A stretch of DNA of 64,000 bases from Candidatus Paceibacter sp. (GTDB lineage Bacteria > Patescibacteria > ABY1 > S139-126), in NCBI GenBank assembly GCA_020724865.1, contig DYGA01000003.1, positions 62,001-126,000 on the forward strand, written 5' to 3'. Position 1 is the stretch's first letter. Each line of letters opens with the position of its first letter. The notes under the pieces were generated by a model. It searched no databases. It was not told the DNA's origin and saw only the letters and a program-made list of their open reading frames with translations. Positions 39,321 through 48,659 of this stretch are shown one piece after another. The position numbers were made by a program, and so were the translations under genes.

Positions 39321-40367
39321 TTATTTTATAGCCAAACCAATAGCAGTAGTTAATGATAATAATTGTTCAGTCGGTAGATTTAAATTTTTACTTATTTTAA
39401 TATTGGTGCTAATATCTGCCACTTCAGTAGGTAAACCGACTTTTTCAGATAAAATTTTATTCAATTGAATCATATTAGCTCCGCCTCCGGTGAGGAGTAG
39501 TTTTTCAATTGTAGTGGATTTAGCAATATTTTCTTGGTAGTATTTTAAACCAGTATTTATTTCGTTAGCCAAATTATCTAATTCTTTTTCTAAAATAATT
39601 TTAATTCCACCTTTGCATTTTTTTTCATCTAAACCACAAATTATTTTTGCTGCTTCAGCTTGACGAGGGGATATTTTTAATGTTTGACTTATCACTTGGG
39701 TGATTTTATTACCACTAATTGGTAGACTAAGGCTAAATTGTACAGCGTCTTGAGCACAAATAATTAAACTACTACGATTTGCTCCTAAATCAACAATCGC
39801 TTGAGCTTGTTCTAACATTTTTTCTTTGGGATAAATTGCTCTGGCTATAGCTAAAGCCTCAATTTCTAATGATAAAGGTACAAAGCCGGCCAGTTTAATC
39901 ATTTTAGTGTAATCATCGACAATTTCTTTGGGAGCGGCACCAATAACTACCGGAATTTCTTTATCATTTTTTTTATTTTCTAAGATATGATAATCAAAAT
40001 AAATTTCATCTAAAGAAAATGGCAGATGATGTTCAGCTGCCCAGTCGATAGCTGAAGGAATTTCTGTTTCCGATACATGAGGCAAATAAATAATTTTTAT
40101 AAAAGTTTGTTTTTCAGGGAGACAAGCATGAACAAATTTTGTTTTGATTTTAGGACCATAAGCTGAATTTACCAGTTCTTTGATTAAGTTGGAGCTTTCT
40201 TGGAGTTTAATAATTTTGCCATTTTCAAAATAACCGGGTGGCACATTGGCTTTGTTGTAATTTACTAGCTCAAAAATGTTTTTTTTATTTATTACTGCAG
40301 CTAATTTAAAAGATAAATCACTAATATCAAGTCCAAAATATGAAATTTTTTTATTACTGAAAATCAT
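39321..40367 (-). CDS. PilM-like type IV pilus actin-like ATPase
   Basis: The protein (348 residues from ATG 40367) is an FtsA/actin-fold ATPase: ISYFGLDISDLSFKLA at the start (phosphate 1), VVIGAAPKEIVDDY, QAQAIVDLGANRSSLIICAQD (phosphate 2), and LLLTGGGANMIQLNKIL (adenosine). PilM forms a cytoplasmic ring holding PilN. The start at 40367 was chosen over an upstream GTG because a TTGGGA-N17-TATAAT promoter puts the transcription start exactly on this ATG, and because it avoids overlap with the previous gene. The promoter implies pilMNO can be expressed apart from the upstream pilin genes. Confidence 0.88.
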   Translation of the reverse strand: MIFSNKKISYFGLDISDLSFKLAAVINKKNIFELVNYNKANVPPGYFENGKIIKLQESSNLIKELVNSAYGPKIKTKFVHACLPEKQTFIKIIYLPHVSETEIPSAIDWAAEHHLPFSLDEIYFDYHILENKKNDKEIPVVIGAAPKEIVDDYTKMIKLAGFVPLSLEIEALAIARAIYPKEKMLEQAQAIVDLGANRSSLIICAQDAVQFSLSLPISGNKITQVISQTLKISPRQAEAAKIICGLDEKKCKGGIKIILEKELDNLANEINTGLKYYQENIAKSTTIEKLLLTGGGANMIQLNKILSEKVGLPTEVADISTNIKISKNLNLPTEQLLSLTTAIGLAIK

Positions 40368-40373
40368 AGATAT

Positions 40374-40402
40374 ATTATACCTAATTTGGCAATTCTTCCC
40401 AA
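40374..40402 (-). promoter_or_regulatory. Leaderless promoter of the pilM-pilN-pilO unit
   Basis: On the minus strand: TTGGGA (40397-40402), 17-base spacer, TATAAT (40374-40379). Expected start is 40367, the A of the pilM ATG. The elements overlap the 3' end of the upstream PilX-like gene. Confidence 0.65.
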
Positions 40403-41781
40403 GAAATGAAAGTGTAATCACCAGTGGTGGGAAAATAGGGAGGTGGGGAGTATGTTAGTTTGGAATCATAAATGCTTTTAGTAGTTTGATAGCCATCAAT
40501 AACATTGTTTGAGCTGTTGACCCAAGTCCAGGTCCAAGTTTTATTAGTTATAATACCTCCATAAACCTCTATATAATTTTTAATACGTCTGTCTCTTGAA
40601 TTATAGTAATAAGCTCGATAAACTCGTCCTTTTTGTGCCAACATTATGGCATCAATGTTAAGATTAGATGGTGCGTGACGTGGAACTTGAATGTTTTTTT
40701 GAGCAATTAAGCCTAGTCTATTCGTGTCATCGCGCTCTACATAATTTATATTGCCGTTAATGTAAATACTGGTATTAGTATTTGGATTATCGGGAAAATC
40801 AGCAGAAACCAGTATGATATTTCCTTTAACTATTCCTTCAACCCAGACATCATCTTCAATAAAAATTACACCATTAGTTGGTAAGGAAAAGTTGCCGACG
40901 TATGTTTGAGTGTTTATTTCTTCTGCTTTATATTCATAACCAGAAAAGTCATCATCGTCAATCTGGTATAAACTTGGTTTTAGACTTGTGACGCGATAAA
41001 GATCATAACTACCGTTGTTTAAAAAAATTAGATGATATCCATAATTTGATCCATTGTAGTAGTGGCCATTAGTTTGTGCTATAGATTTTATATTAGCCAA
41101 GTCGATAGTTATCGTATTAAAATCAATTTCTGGGACAGGAAATTTCCACAGATCATTATTAGGTCCTGCGCCCCAAACGCCTGGCTTTTCTTCATAATTG
41201 CAGCCGTGTGAAGGGGTACAAATATAAGTTGATTTAGCTGATGTTATCAATGAATCGTTAGTTCCATCAATCCTTATTCCCCCGTTGGAATGCATTTCGC
41301 CCGAAACGCCTTCATTTTCACCAAGCCAAACATCAGAATTAGATAAAAAAGAAAAATGAGCTAGTGATGCTTTTCCATATTTAACTTCTATTGTTTTTTT
41401 AACATTAGGATATTTATTTATCCAGCCAGTTGATTTTATTGTTACAATTGTTGAACCAATCGGTGGAGGTGTTATTTCAAGGCTAAAACTGCCAATTATG
41501 CCGGTTGTTGGGTCTTGGTATTGATGGACATAAGGTCCAGGATTATTGGTACCGTCGGTAAAATCAGTTGGGTCGTGTGCTAGATGCCAACGGTAATAGT
41601 TAATTCCGGCTTCAGCTATGTGAAGTGCTTGGAGACGGGCAATTAAAATATTATTTAATTTTTTTTGCTGGAATACTACTCCAAGTAGACTGCTAATTAT
41701 TAATAAAAATACTCCTGTTAAAACGATGATCAGTATTAGTACATTTCCGCGATTAGAGATAATTTTTTCTTTTGTTTTCAT
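40381..41781 (-). CDS. PilX-like pilin-associated protein with exported domain
   Basis: The 466-residue protein begins with a PilX-type segment: a short basic leader, NRGNVLILIIVLTGVFLL, a hydrophobic helix (about 12-34) and QALHIAEAGINYYRWHLAHDP, the AEAGI phrase typical of PilX-like minor pilins. The rest (about 70-466) is a strand-rich exported domain with many Asn, Tyr and Gly, including SNSDVWLGENEGVSGEMHSNGGI and GNINYVERDDTNRLGLIAQK (each shown in part). A right-handed beta-helix-like fold is possible. It has no classic GFTLxE cleavage site. It overlaps the preceding pilin gene by 4 bases. Confidence 0.75.
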   Translation of the reverse strand: MKTKEKIISNRGNVLILIIVLTGVFLLIISSLLGVVFQQKKLNNILIARLQALHIAEAGINYYRWHLAHDPTDFTDGTNNPGPYVHQYQDPTTGIIGSFSLEITPPPIGSTIVTIKSTGWINKYPNVKKTIEVKYGKASLAHFSFLSNSDVWLGENEGVSGEMHSNGGIRIDGTNDSLITSAKSTYICTPSHGCNYEEKPGVWGAGPNNDLWKFPVPEIDFNTITIDLANIKSIAQTNGHYYNGSNYGYHLIFLNNGSYDLYRVTSLKPSLYQIDDDDFSGYEYKAEEINTQTYVGNFSLPTNGVIFIEDDVWVEGIVKGNIILVSADFPDNPNTNTSIYINGNINYVERDDTNRLGLIAQKNIQVPRHAPSNLNIDAIMLAQKGRVYRAYYYNSRDRRIKNYIEVYGGIITNKTWTWTWVNSSNNVIDGYQTTKSIYDSKLTYSPPPYFPTTGDYTFISWEELPN

Positions 41782-42407
41782 AGGTTGTTTTTTAAATTTC
41801 TGATTTGAACATCAGTTTCCAGATCAAAGTTTTCTGGCGCGCGATTGGGATTAATATTAATTCTTAAAAAAACGTGAATCAGTTTTGTTTCAATTAACCG
41901 AGCTGGTGCGGGCAAAGGATTATTAGTGGTGTCGTATGGGTAATTGCCGTTGTAATATATAAAAATTGGAAGTGTGTCGTTGTGTACATTAGTTGAAATA
42001 GTAGTAATAACTTCATTTTCAGCTTCATAAACTAGAGGATTACCAGTTGCCTCGATAACGCCTTTCTTGAGATTGGTGCCTTCAAGAAAATATCTTACGC
42101 GTTCAGTGCTTATATCTTCATCAATATCAGTATAAAATATAATTTCATAGTCCCCAGCGTATTCTAGTCCATATGAACCAGTTTCTGATTTAGAAAGTTC
42201 GCGTAATTCTTGAGCCATTGTGTCAATTCCATTTTTTGCTTGACGAATGGCTTCTAGCTGTTCTTGACCGAAAGCGGCACTGCGGTAACTTTGGATAGCA
42301 AAGTTATTCCAAGCTAAAATTAATATAATGAAAATAGATAGAGTAATGATTATTTCCAGTAACGTCAAACCTTGCTGAGTAGTTAATGATTTATTATATA
42401 TCTTCAT
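41778..42407 (-). CDS. Minor pilin (PilW/PilJ-like) with prepilin cleavage site
   Basis: The 209-residue protein has a type IV prepilin signal: short basic leader, then QQG before LTLLEIIITLSIFIILIL, with the conserved Glu at position 5 of the mature protein. The hydrophobic helix is about 14-33; the remainder is an exported strand-rich head (MAQELRELSKSETGSYGLEY and DYEIIFYTDIDEDISTER). This fits PilW-type minor pilins, which prime pilus assembly. It starts in a 4-base overlap with the giant pilin and ends in a 4-base overlap with the PilX-like gene. Confidence 0.82.
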   Translation of the reverse strand: MKIYNKSLTTQQGLTLLEIIITLSIFIILILAWNNFAIQSYRSAAFGQEQLEAIRQAKNGIDTMAQELRELSKSETGSYGLEYAGDYEIIFYTDIDEDISTERVRYFLEGTNLKKGVIEATGNPLVYEAENEVITTISTNVHNDTLPIFIYYNGNYPYDTTNNPLPAPARLIETKLIHVFLRININPNRAPENFDLETDVQIRNLKNNL

Positions 42408-45226
42408 TGAACAATTAATTTAATTGTAGTTGATGTGCCAGCAGATAGTATCAAAGGGAGAGTAGGGTCAGAAAGCTGCAAATCATATGATTGATCTGTA
42501 ACTGTTATTTGATAAGTATCCCACTCTATATCTGAAAGCATTAGTTGACCTTGGGCGTTGGTGGTTAGATTTTTGTTATATTTAAATACGTCTGGGGATT
42601 GATAAATTAACTTAGTGCCAATTAAATTTATGTCAACATATGGGACAGGAGTTTCGTCATATTGGTAGTTGAGCGTACCAACCCAGCAATTACCGAAACC
42701 ACTAGAATAGTCAGTCCAAGTAACAGCAAGATTGGTATCATTGTAGACAGTTATATCACTGATCAGTTGATCCCCAGTTTGTTCAAGATTAATTTGCATC
42801 TCTTGAGGCCATAATATATCGCCATTGGTACTAATTTTATGAGCAAAAATATTTTGATCGCCGCTTCGGTTGTCTTGCCAAACTATAAAAATTTCATCGT
42901 TAGCATTAGTAGCGGCTAATGGAAATGTTTGTTGAGCAGATGGTGCTTGATTAGGGAGAAAATTGTCGCTGTTTAGTAAAATATTACCATTGGTATCTAC
43001 TTTCTGCCAGTATATATTATTCTGACCTTGCCTTGCATCAGACCAAAATATATAAATATTATTATTACTGTCAGTTGTCAGAGCGAAGTTGTCATGATTT
43101 ATTTCCGGTATTTCACTGTTGATCTTAATTTCACTTGGCCAGATAACATTTCCATAACTGTCGGTTTTAATGAGATAGATTTGGTTGATACCTGAGCGAT
43201 TGTCAAGCCATCCGATCAATAGGTTTTCATTATTGTCTTTAGTTATACGGGGCGATGATTGAACCGATGGAATCGAATAAGTATTTATTTTTTTGTCATT
43301 AATTAGTTGGCGATTGCCGTCTGTGTCTAGGTAATTAAAATAAATATCACCACCATCTGTACGGTTGTCTTGCCAAATAACCGCTATAGATCCGGATGCG
43401 AAAGTAGTTCCTGGTAATGTTTTAAAAGCATTAGATATGTCTGCATTAACTTTACGACTCCCATTCCACAAATTGGTGCCAAAACCGTTGGTTTTGGTCA
43501 TATAGATATCAGAATTATCAGTACTATTTTCAGTCCAAACCGTGTAAATATTGTCGTTTCCGTCTATAGTAATATCTGGGTTGGTTTGGTTGGTGGCTTG
43601 TGAGTAAGCAAGGTCATTAATCCACAGTTTATTACCGGTGAAATTATAACTTTGTCCGTATGATTTGGCTGTGATTGTATCATCACGGTAGTCTTCCCAA
43701 ATAAAGTAAAATTTATTATTATTAGCAACAAGACGTGGATAAAAGTGGTCGGTAGTAGTAACACCAGTATTAATTTGCCAATTTCCTGGCAGAGTACGGG
43801 AGACAGTGTTGATTGTAATGGTGCTAAGAAGATCTATAGAAAAACTTACCTCGGTCGTTTTATTTTCAACAACTACTATTGGTGGTCGCGTTGGCGTAGG
43901 GTAATCTATGGTTTGGGTATAGGTTTGGTCAGTACTATAACCGCTTTTGCTTACGATAACTTGATATTGATCACTAACTGGCGCACCAGGTAGTATGAGA
44001 CGACCGTTATCGTTAGTTGACAAATTGAGATCTATCTGAGGGATTAATGTGTCATTCACAATATGAACATTAGCTTGAGGTACAGGTAAGCCATTAGAGT
44101 CAAAGACATTGATAACTATGGTACCACCGCTTTCGGTAGTTTCAATACCGGATGGCGCGACATCAGTTAACAAATATATTTTTTGTTGGCCATAAGGTGT
44201 TTGCCAACTGACTGTTATTTTGACCCGTTTGTAATCTGTATTTAGAAGATCTTCCGGCAGTGTATAGGGAAAAGGGTTATTTAATATCCAAAAATCGTCA
44301 ATAGCACCATTGGCATTTTGCGTTGCATAGGAACTGGCATTCCCTATGTAAACGTAGTTGCAGTTTGTTGGGGCAATAATGGTACCTGACGCTTCGTAGC
44401 CGATTTCTTGATTGTCGCGGTAGACGGAAATAATATTATTTTCGCTGTCATAGGCAACTTCAATAAAATACCACTGTCCCACATTCCATTCTAGAGGATG
44501 AGTCGATATGTACTGGGCGCTGGGCGAAACTCCATAGTCGAAACGAAGCTTATTTGAATTTTCTCGTACTAGTGTAAAAATTCCGTTACAACCGCTTATA
44601 TTTATAAGGTATCTGTCACTGCTTTCGTTTTTGTCATTAGGAGTGTACCAAAATCCGATTCGTCCTTTGGCAGTGTTGATGTTATTTGTAACTTGCAAGC
44701 GAGAGTAATCGGCTTCGTTTTTTGGTAAATATAGTATAGCCTGGTTTGCAACACCACTGGTTGATGTTAGAGTAGATGCAATATTAATCGTTCCGGCGCC
44801 TTTTTGTGGAGTTTGATCGTTACTAATAGAATCGGCGTTCCAGTAGAAAGTTACTTCTGGATTATTAATATTGTAAGGATTTTCTACTTCGCCAGGTGTA
44901 AGTGTTCCATCAAAAGGATCGTCAATATAGATAATTTCAGTACTGACCGTAAAATTTGTATTATTCCGATTAATTATTTCTGTTTGAGGGATAGTGCCTG
45001 CCGGGATTCCGCCGATGGTACCAATTTGCGAGTATGGTAGATTACGTATTAATTCAATTTTTTGATTAGCCAGTGAAGCTGCAGTAATTTTTAATTTTTC
45101 ATCACTAGTTAACCTAAGATATGTAGCATAAAGTTGGGATATTGCTACAACTATTAAAACCATTATCCCCAAACTAATAACTATTTCTAATAAGGTAAAA
45201 CCAAGTCGGTTATTTTTATTTTTCAT
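42404..45226 (-). CDS. Giant pilin-like adhesin: prepilin N-terminus, LamG-like domain, seven-repeat propeller
   Basis: The 940-residue protein starts with a prepilin signal (RLG before FTLLEIVISLGIMVLI, Glu5 kept). Domains in order: pilin helix and body (about 9-110), LamG/concanavalin-like domain (about 128-318, with KGRIGFWYTPNDK, WNVGQWYFIEVAYD and GAIDDFWILN), a carboxypeptidase-regulatory-like Ig fold (about 367-465), a propeller of seven repeats (about 480-855) with Trp at residues 510, 564, 618, 673, 728, 783 and 837 (spacing 54-55) in a WxDxR-like motif (WEDYRDD, WQDNRTD, WLDNRSG, WSDARQG, WQDNRSG, WTDYSSG and the weaker WTENSTD), and a second Ig-like end domain (about 860-940). It is likely exposed at the pilus tip or surface and may bind a carbohydrate or host protein. 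Confidence 0.85.
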   Translation of the reverse strand: MKNKNNRLGFTLLEIVISLGIMVLIVVAISQLYATYLRLTSDEKLKITAASLANQKIELIRNLPYSQIGTIGGIPAGTIPQTEIINRNNTNFTVSTEIIYIDDPFDGTLTPGEVENPYNINNPEVTFYWNADSISNDQTPQKGAGTINIASTLTSTSGVANQAILYLPKNEADYSRLQVTNNINTAKGRIGFWYTPNDKNESSDRYLINISGCNGIFTLVRENSNKLRFDYGVSPSAQYISTHPLEWNVGQWYFIEVAYDSENNIISVYRDNQEIGYEASGTIIAPTNCNYVYIGNASSYATQNANGAIDDFWILNNPFPYTLPEDLLNTDYKRVKITVSWQTPYGQQKIYLLTDVAPSGIETTESGGTIVINVFDSNGLPVPQANVHIVNDTLIPQIDLNLSTNDNGRLILPGAPVSDQYQVIVSKSGYSTDQTYTQTIDYPTPTRPPIVVVENKTTEVSFSIDLLSTITINTVSRTLPGNWQINTGVTTTDHFYPRLVANNNKFYFIWEDYRDDTITAKSYGQSYNFTGNKLWINDLAYSQATNQTNPDITIDGNDNIYTVWTENSTDNSDIYMTKTNGFGTNLWNGSRKVNADISNAFKTLPGTTFASGSIAVIWQDNRTDGGDIYFNYLDTDGNRQLINDKKINTYSIPSVQSSPRITKDNNENLLIGWLDNRSGINQIYLIKTDSYGNVIWPSEIKINSEIPEINHDNFALTTDSNNNIYIFWSDARQGQNNIYWQKVDTNGNILLNSDNFLPNQAPSAQQTFPLAATNANDEIFIVWQDNRSGDQNIFAHKISTNGDILWPQEMQINLEQTGDQLISDITVYNDTNLAVTWTDYSSGFGNCWVGTLNYQYDETPVPYVDINLIGTKLIYQSPDVFKYNKNLTTNAQGQLMLSDIEWDTYQITVTDQSYDLQLSDPTLPLILSAGTSTTIKLIVQ

Positions 45227-45230
45227 TGTT

Positions 45231-46463
45231 TTAAAATGATTGAGTCAATGAGTACATCGGCATAATTACTGCTACAGCAATACTGCCCACACCTAAACCT
45301 AAAATTAACATTAAGATTGGCTCTAATGTAGCAGTTAAATTATTCATGGTTTGATCAACCTCTTCTTCATAAAAAATAGCTAGTTGTTCTAATATGCTAT
45401 CTAGAGAACCCGTTTCTTCACCTACTGATATCATTTGGATGACAATTGGTGGAAATAAATCAGGTCTTTTTTCTAAAGTGGTGTGTATATTTACACCTTT
45501 TTTTAATTCTTCAGCCGCTGCATTTAACAATTCTTTATAGGAACTATTGTTTAAAACTTTAGCAGTAATTAAAAAATTTTCAGTTATAGGTATATCAGTT
45601 TTTAATAATGAGCTGGTAGTGCGGGAAAATCTAGCCAAACTTACTTTTTTCAAAATAGGACTAACAATGGGTAATTTTAATATAAATTTATGCCAAATAA
45701 CCTTACCTTTTTTACTACGTATGAATTTAATAAAACTGACAACCCCAGTAATGGCTATGAGTGCTACCAACAAACCATTATTTACTATAAAATCAGAAAC
45801 GGCTATAAGAATTTTTGTTGGTAAAGGCAAATCTGCTTCAACTTCTTTAAAAATTGCGGTAATTTGTGGTATTACAAATATAAACATAATTATCATTATG
45901 ATAATCATGGCGGTGACAACAATTGAAGGGTAAACCATAGCCCCTCTGACTTTTGCAACTAAATGATGGTCTTTTTTCATTTGCAGGGTTAGTTGTTTGA
46001 GTACTTGTTCAAGTTGCCCAGACATTTCGCCAGTTTTTAACATATTGATATATAGTTCGCCAAAAACTTTTGTATATGGTTGTAAACTTTCAGCTAAGGT
46101 TTTGCCTTTTTCAACATTACTGAGTACATCTAAAAGTATTTTTTGTAATTTTTTATTAGTTGTTTGAGTAGCTAAGGCACGCAATGCTTGAGACATGGAA
46201 ATGCCAGCTTTTATCATTACTGATAAATTTTGGGTGAAAAAAATTTTTTCGGAAACGGGAACACCAGAAATGTCTATCAGATAGTTGTTGATTTTATTTA
46301 TCCAATCTTTAAAGTTTGTATAATTATTTATTTCTTTGACTTGAGTTAATGTTAAATCTCGACTGGATAAATAATTTTCCAGTTCTTCTTTTGATGATTT
46401 TTCGATTACTCCTTTTTTTATTTCACCCTCTTTAGTGCGGGCGGTGTAAGCAAATTCAGGCAT
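45231..46463 (-). CDS. pilC: Type IV pilus inner-membrane platform protein PilC
   Basis: PilC is the membrane platform on which the pilus is built and turned. The 410-residue protein starts with MPEFAYTARTKEGEIKKGVI, has two GspF domains (about 70-195 and 270-395) with ISGVPVSEKIFFTQNLSVMI, GISMSQALRAL, GMSGQLEQVLKQL-like MSGQLEQVLKQLTLQMKK, and EETGSLDSILEQLAIFYEEE, and transmembrane helices at about 170-192, 218-240 and 378-403. Standard length for the family. It lies between pilB and the giant pilin gene. Confidence 0.93.
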   Translation of the reverse strand: MPEFAYTARTKEGEIKKGVIEKSSKEELENYLSSRDLTLTQVKEINNYTNFKDWINKINNYLIDISGVPVSEKIFFTQNLSVMIKAGISMSQALRALATQTTNKKLQKILLDVLSNVEKGKTLAESLQPYTKVFGELYINMLKTGEMSGQLEQVLKQLTLQMKKDHHLVAKVRGAMVYPSIVVTAMIIIMIIMFIFVIPQITAIFKEVEADLPLPTKILIAVSDFIVNNGLLVALIAITGVVSFIKFIRSKKGKVIWHKFILKLPIVSPILKKVSLARFSRTTSSLLKTDIPITENFLITAKVLNNSSYKELLNAAAEELKKGVNIHTTLEKRPDLFPPIVIQMISVGEETGSLDSILEQLAIFYEEEVDQTMNNLTATLEPILMLILGLGVGSIAVAVIMPMYSLTQSF

Positions 46464-46464
46464 A

Positions 46465-48198
46465 TTATTCTTTAGTTACTCTAATAATTTCTTCAATAGT
46501 AGTAATTCCATTTTTGGCTTTAATAATACCGTCTTCAAATAGAGTTAACATATTTTGTTTTTTAGCCGCTTCAAAAAGTTCATGGGCTGAAGCTTTTTGC
46601 ATTATCAATTTTTGTATATCGGGAGTAATTTCCAAAGTTTCATAAATACCTATTCTTCCTTTATAGCCATTATTATTGCACTGCTTACAACCTTTACCGC
46701 GATAGAACAAAAGTTCAGATAAAGGTATATCAACTGAATCAATAACCTTTTCCTTGACTAAAGTAGTAAGTAAAGATTCTATATTATAACGTTGTTCAAG
46801 TTCTTTAATATTTTCTTTAGTTAAGTTATAGGAGTAGATACAATTGGTGCATATTTTTCTTACTAAGCGTTGGGCAATAATTAAATTGGTGGTGCTAGCG
46901 ATTAAAAAACTAGCAATGCCCATATCTTGTAATCTGGGCAAAGTGGAGACTGCGTCGTTTGTGTGTAAAGTAGATAATACTAAATGTCCGGTCATAGCGG
47001 CATGAATAGCAATTTCCGCTGTCTCAACATCTCTAATTTCACCAACCATAATAATATCTGGATCTTGACGAAGTAGGGAGCGTAAACCTGAAGCAAAAGT
47101 AAAACCGACTTTAGTATTTATTTGCGATTGGTTGATTCTGGGCATGCGATATTCTACCGGATCTTCAACTGTAGCAATATTAACTTTTGGAGTATTTAAT
47201 ATATTTAATATGGTGTAAAGAGTAGTAGTTTTACCACTACCAGTAGGGCCAGTTACTAATATCATGCCGTGTGGTTTTTCGATATTGGCTTTGACAATTT
47301 CGTAAGATCGTTTTTGAAAACCCAGTTGTTCCAAAGTCAGTATTTGACTGGACTCGTTGAGTAAACGCAAAACAATTTTTTCTCCATCAAAGACAGGGAT
47401 AATTGAAACACGGAAAGCTACTCGATATTGATCAGAAGAAATTTTAAATCTGCCATCTTGCGGTTGACGATGCTCATCAAGTTTTAAATTGGCCAGAATT
47501 TTTATTCTGGCAGTTACACCTGCTTGAGCATTTTTAGGTAAAGTCATTACGTCTCTCAAGATACCATCAATTCGATATCGAACTAAAAGCTCTTTTTCCA
47601 TAGGTTCAATATGTATATCTGAAGCTCCTTCAAAAATAGCATATTCAAGTAAAGTATCAACGATTCTTACAACCGGTAAATCAGTGGCCAATTCTTTTAA
47701 GTCCTGGCTGGTAGAAGTGGTGTCACCAGATTCATTTATAGCAGTTAATTCTTTAAATTCTGCTTTTAATCCTTTATGGTATTGTTTTAAAGTTTCTTGG
47801 ATTGAATGGGGAGAAGCAAGAAATATTTGTAATTTTAATCCAGTTTTTTTTCTAATAAATTCAAAAGTCTGTAAATCAGATGGTTCGGTAGTAGCAATTT
47901 TTAGTACATCATTTTCTAATTCAAAAGCTATTATATTATGGGTTTGAGCTATTGGTTCTGGAATTAAAAATAAAATATCCTTTCTTATTATTTTTCCTTT
48001 TAAATTAATAAATGGCAAATTTAGCATTTGAGCAGCTGCTTCGTAGAGAGTTTCTTCGTTAATAATTTTTTGTTCTAAGACAAGATTTTCCAGATGTAAT
48101 TTTTCTTCTTCAGCTTGGTGCTGCAACTTATCAATAGTTTTATTGTCAACTAATTTTTGATTTAATAAAATTTTTTTTATTAGACTTTGATTAAGCAT
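46465..48198 (-). CDS. pilB: Type IV pilus extension ATPase PilB
   Basis: PilB hydrolyses ATP to drive pilus extension. The 577-residue protein has an N-terminal MshEN/GspE-N domain (about 1-140), then the ATPase with GASDIHIEPMEKELLVRYRI, Walker A GPTGSGKTTTLYT, the Asp box TVEDPVEYRMP, Walker B RQDPDIIMVGEIRD and the His box HAAMTGHLVLSTLHTND. The zinc-binding tetracysteine (ICTNC and GCKQCNNNGYKGRIG) is present. The first gene of the minus-strand pilus operon. No pilT, pilD or major pilin gene is in the window, so retraction and processing would depend on genes elsewhere. Confidence 0.95.
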   Translation of the reverse strand: MLNQSLIKKILLNQKLVDNKTIDKLQHQAEEEKLHLENLVLEQKIINEETLYEAAAQMLNLPFINLKGKIIRKDILFLIPEPIAQTHNIIAFELENDVLKIATTEPSDLQTFEFIRKKTGLKLQIFLASPHSIQETLKQYHKGLKAEFKELTAINESGDTTSTSQDLKELATDLPVVRIVDTLLEYAIFEGASDIHIEPMEKELLVRYRIDGILRDVMTLPKNAQAGVTARIKILANLKLDEHRQPQDGRFKISSDQYRVAFRVSIIPVFDGEKIVLRLLNESSQILTLEQLGFQKRSYEIVKANIEKPHGMILVTGPTGSGKTTTLYTILNILNTPKVNIATVEDPVEYRMPRINQSQINTKVGFTFASGLRSLLRQDPDIIMVGEIRDVETAEIAIHAAMTGHLVLSTLHTNDAVSTLPRLQDMGIASFLIASTTNLIIAQRLVRKICTNCIYSYNLTKENIKELEQRYNIESLLTTLVKEKVIDSVDIPLSELLFYRGKGCKQCNNNGYKGRIGIYETLEITPDIQKLIMQKASAHELFEAAKKQNMLTLFEDGIIKAKNGITTIEEIIRVTKE

Positions 48199-48215
48199 GG
48201 TTTTGGTTTGTATAA

Positions 48216-48244
48216 ATTATAACATATTTTTCTAAAAAGACCAA
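48216..48244 (-). promoter_or_regulatory. Promoter of the pilB operon
   Basis: On the minus strand: TTGGTC (48239-48244), 17-base spacer, TATAAT (48216-48221). The expected start is near 48209, 11 bases before the pilB ATG. The gap to the divergent mraY unit is about 95 bases. Confidence 0.6.
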
Positions 48245-48292
48245 AAGTATTTTTATATTGACTTTAGCTCGTTTTTATTGGATGATATATTT

Positions 48293-48658
48293 ATGGTAAA
48301 ACTGCTTTTCAGCAAAAAGAAAATATTTTGGCCTCAGAATATATTACTTCTTATAAATATTTTATTATTGCTGTTATTTTGGTTATGGATGTTTTTTAAA
48401 ATAAAAAATAGACAAGATTTAATACCATTACATTATAATATTTATTATGGTATTGATTGGTTTGGACCAAGTTATTATTTATATTTATATCCCTTACTAG
48501 CCACTATATGGTTTTTAATTAACATTATTTTTTCTTTTTTTTGGTCAAAACAAAACAAAAATTTTTTATTTTTGTTTTTTATTTTAACTTTGTTATTAAA
48601 TATTTTTTTAATTACCGGTTCTTTTTTAATAGTTTTGTATTACTTTAATATTAGTTAA
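48293..48658 (+). CDS. Small three-helix membrane protein upstream of mraY
   Basis: The product is 121 residues from ATG 48293 (a TTG start at 48278 is possible). It has three hydrophobic segments (about 14-32, 53-75 and 85-112) and the phrase LIPLHYNIYYGIDWFGP between the first two, reminiscent of the P-x-H loop in DUF1648-type membrane proteins. It ends 1 base before mraY. Function unknown; the location suggests an envelope role together with the mur genes. Confidence 0.65.
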   Translation: MVKLLFSKKKIFWPQNILLLINILLLLLFWLWMFFKIKNRQDLIPLHYNIYYGIDWFGPSYYLYLYPLLATIWFLINIIFSFFWSKQNKNFLFLFFILTLLLNIFLITGSFLIVLYYFNIS

Positions 48659-48659
48659 T

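Noticed and set aside
40368..40421. Longer pilM with a GTG start at 40421
   Set aside because: The extra 18 residues do not look like PilM, overlap the upstream gene, and the promoter at 40374-40402 places the transcript start at the ATG 40367.
45547..45933. Plus-strand open frame of 128 codons opposite pilC
   Set aside because: pilC is a confident gene here; the antisense frame shows only composition-driven hydrophobicity.
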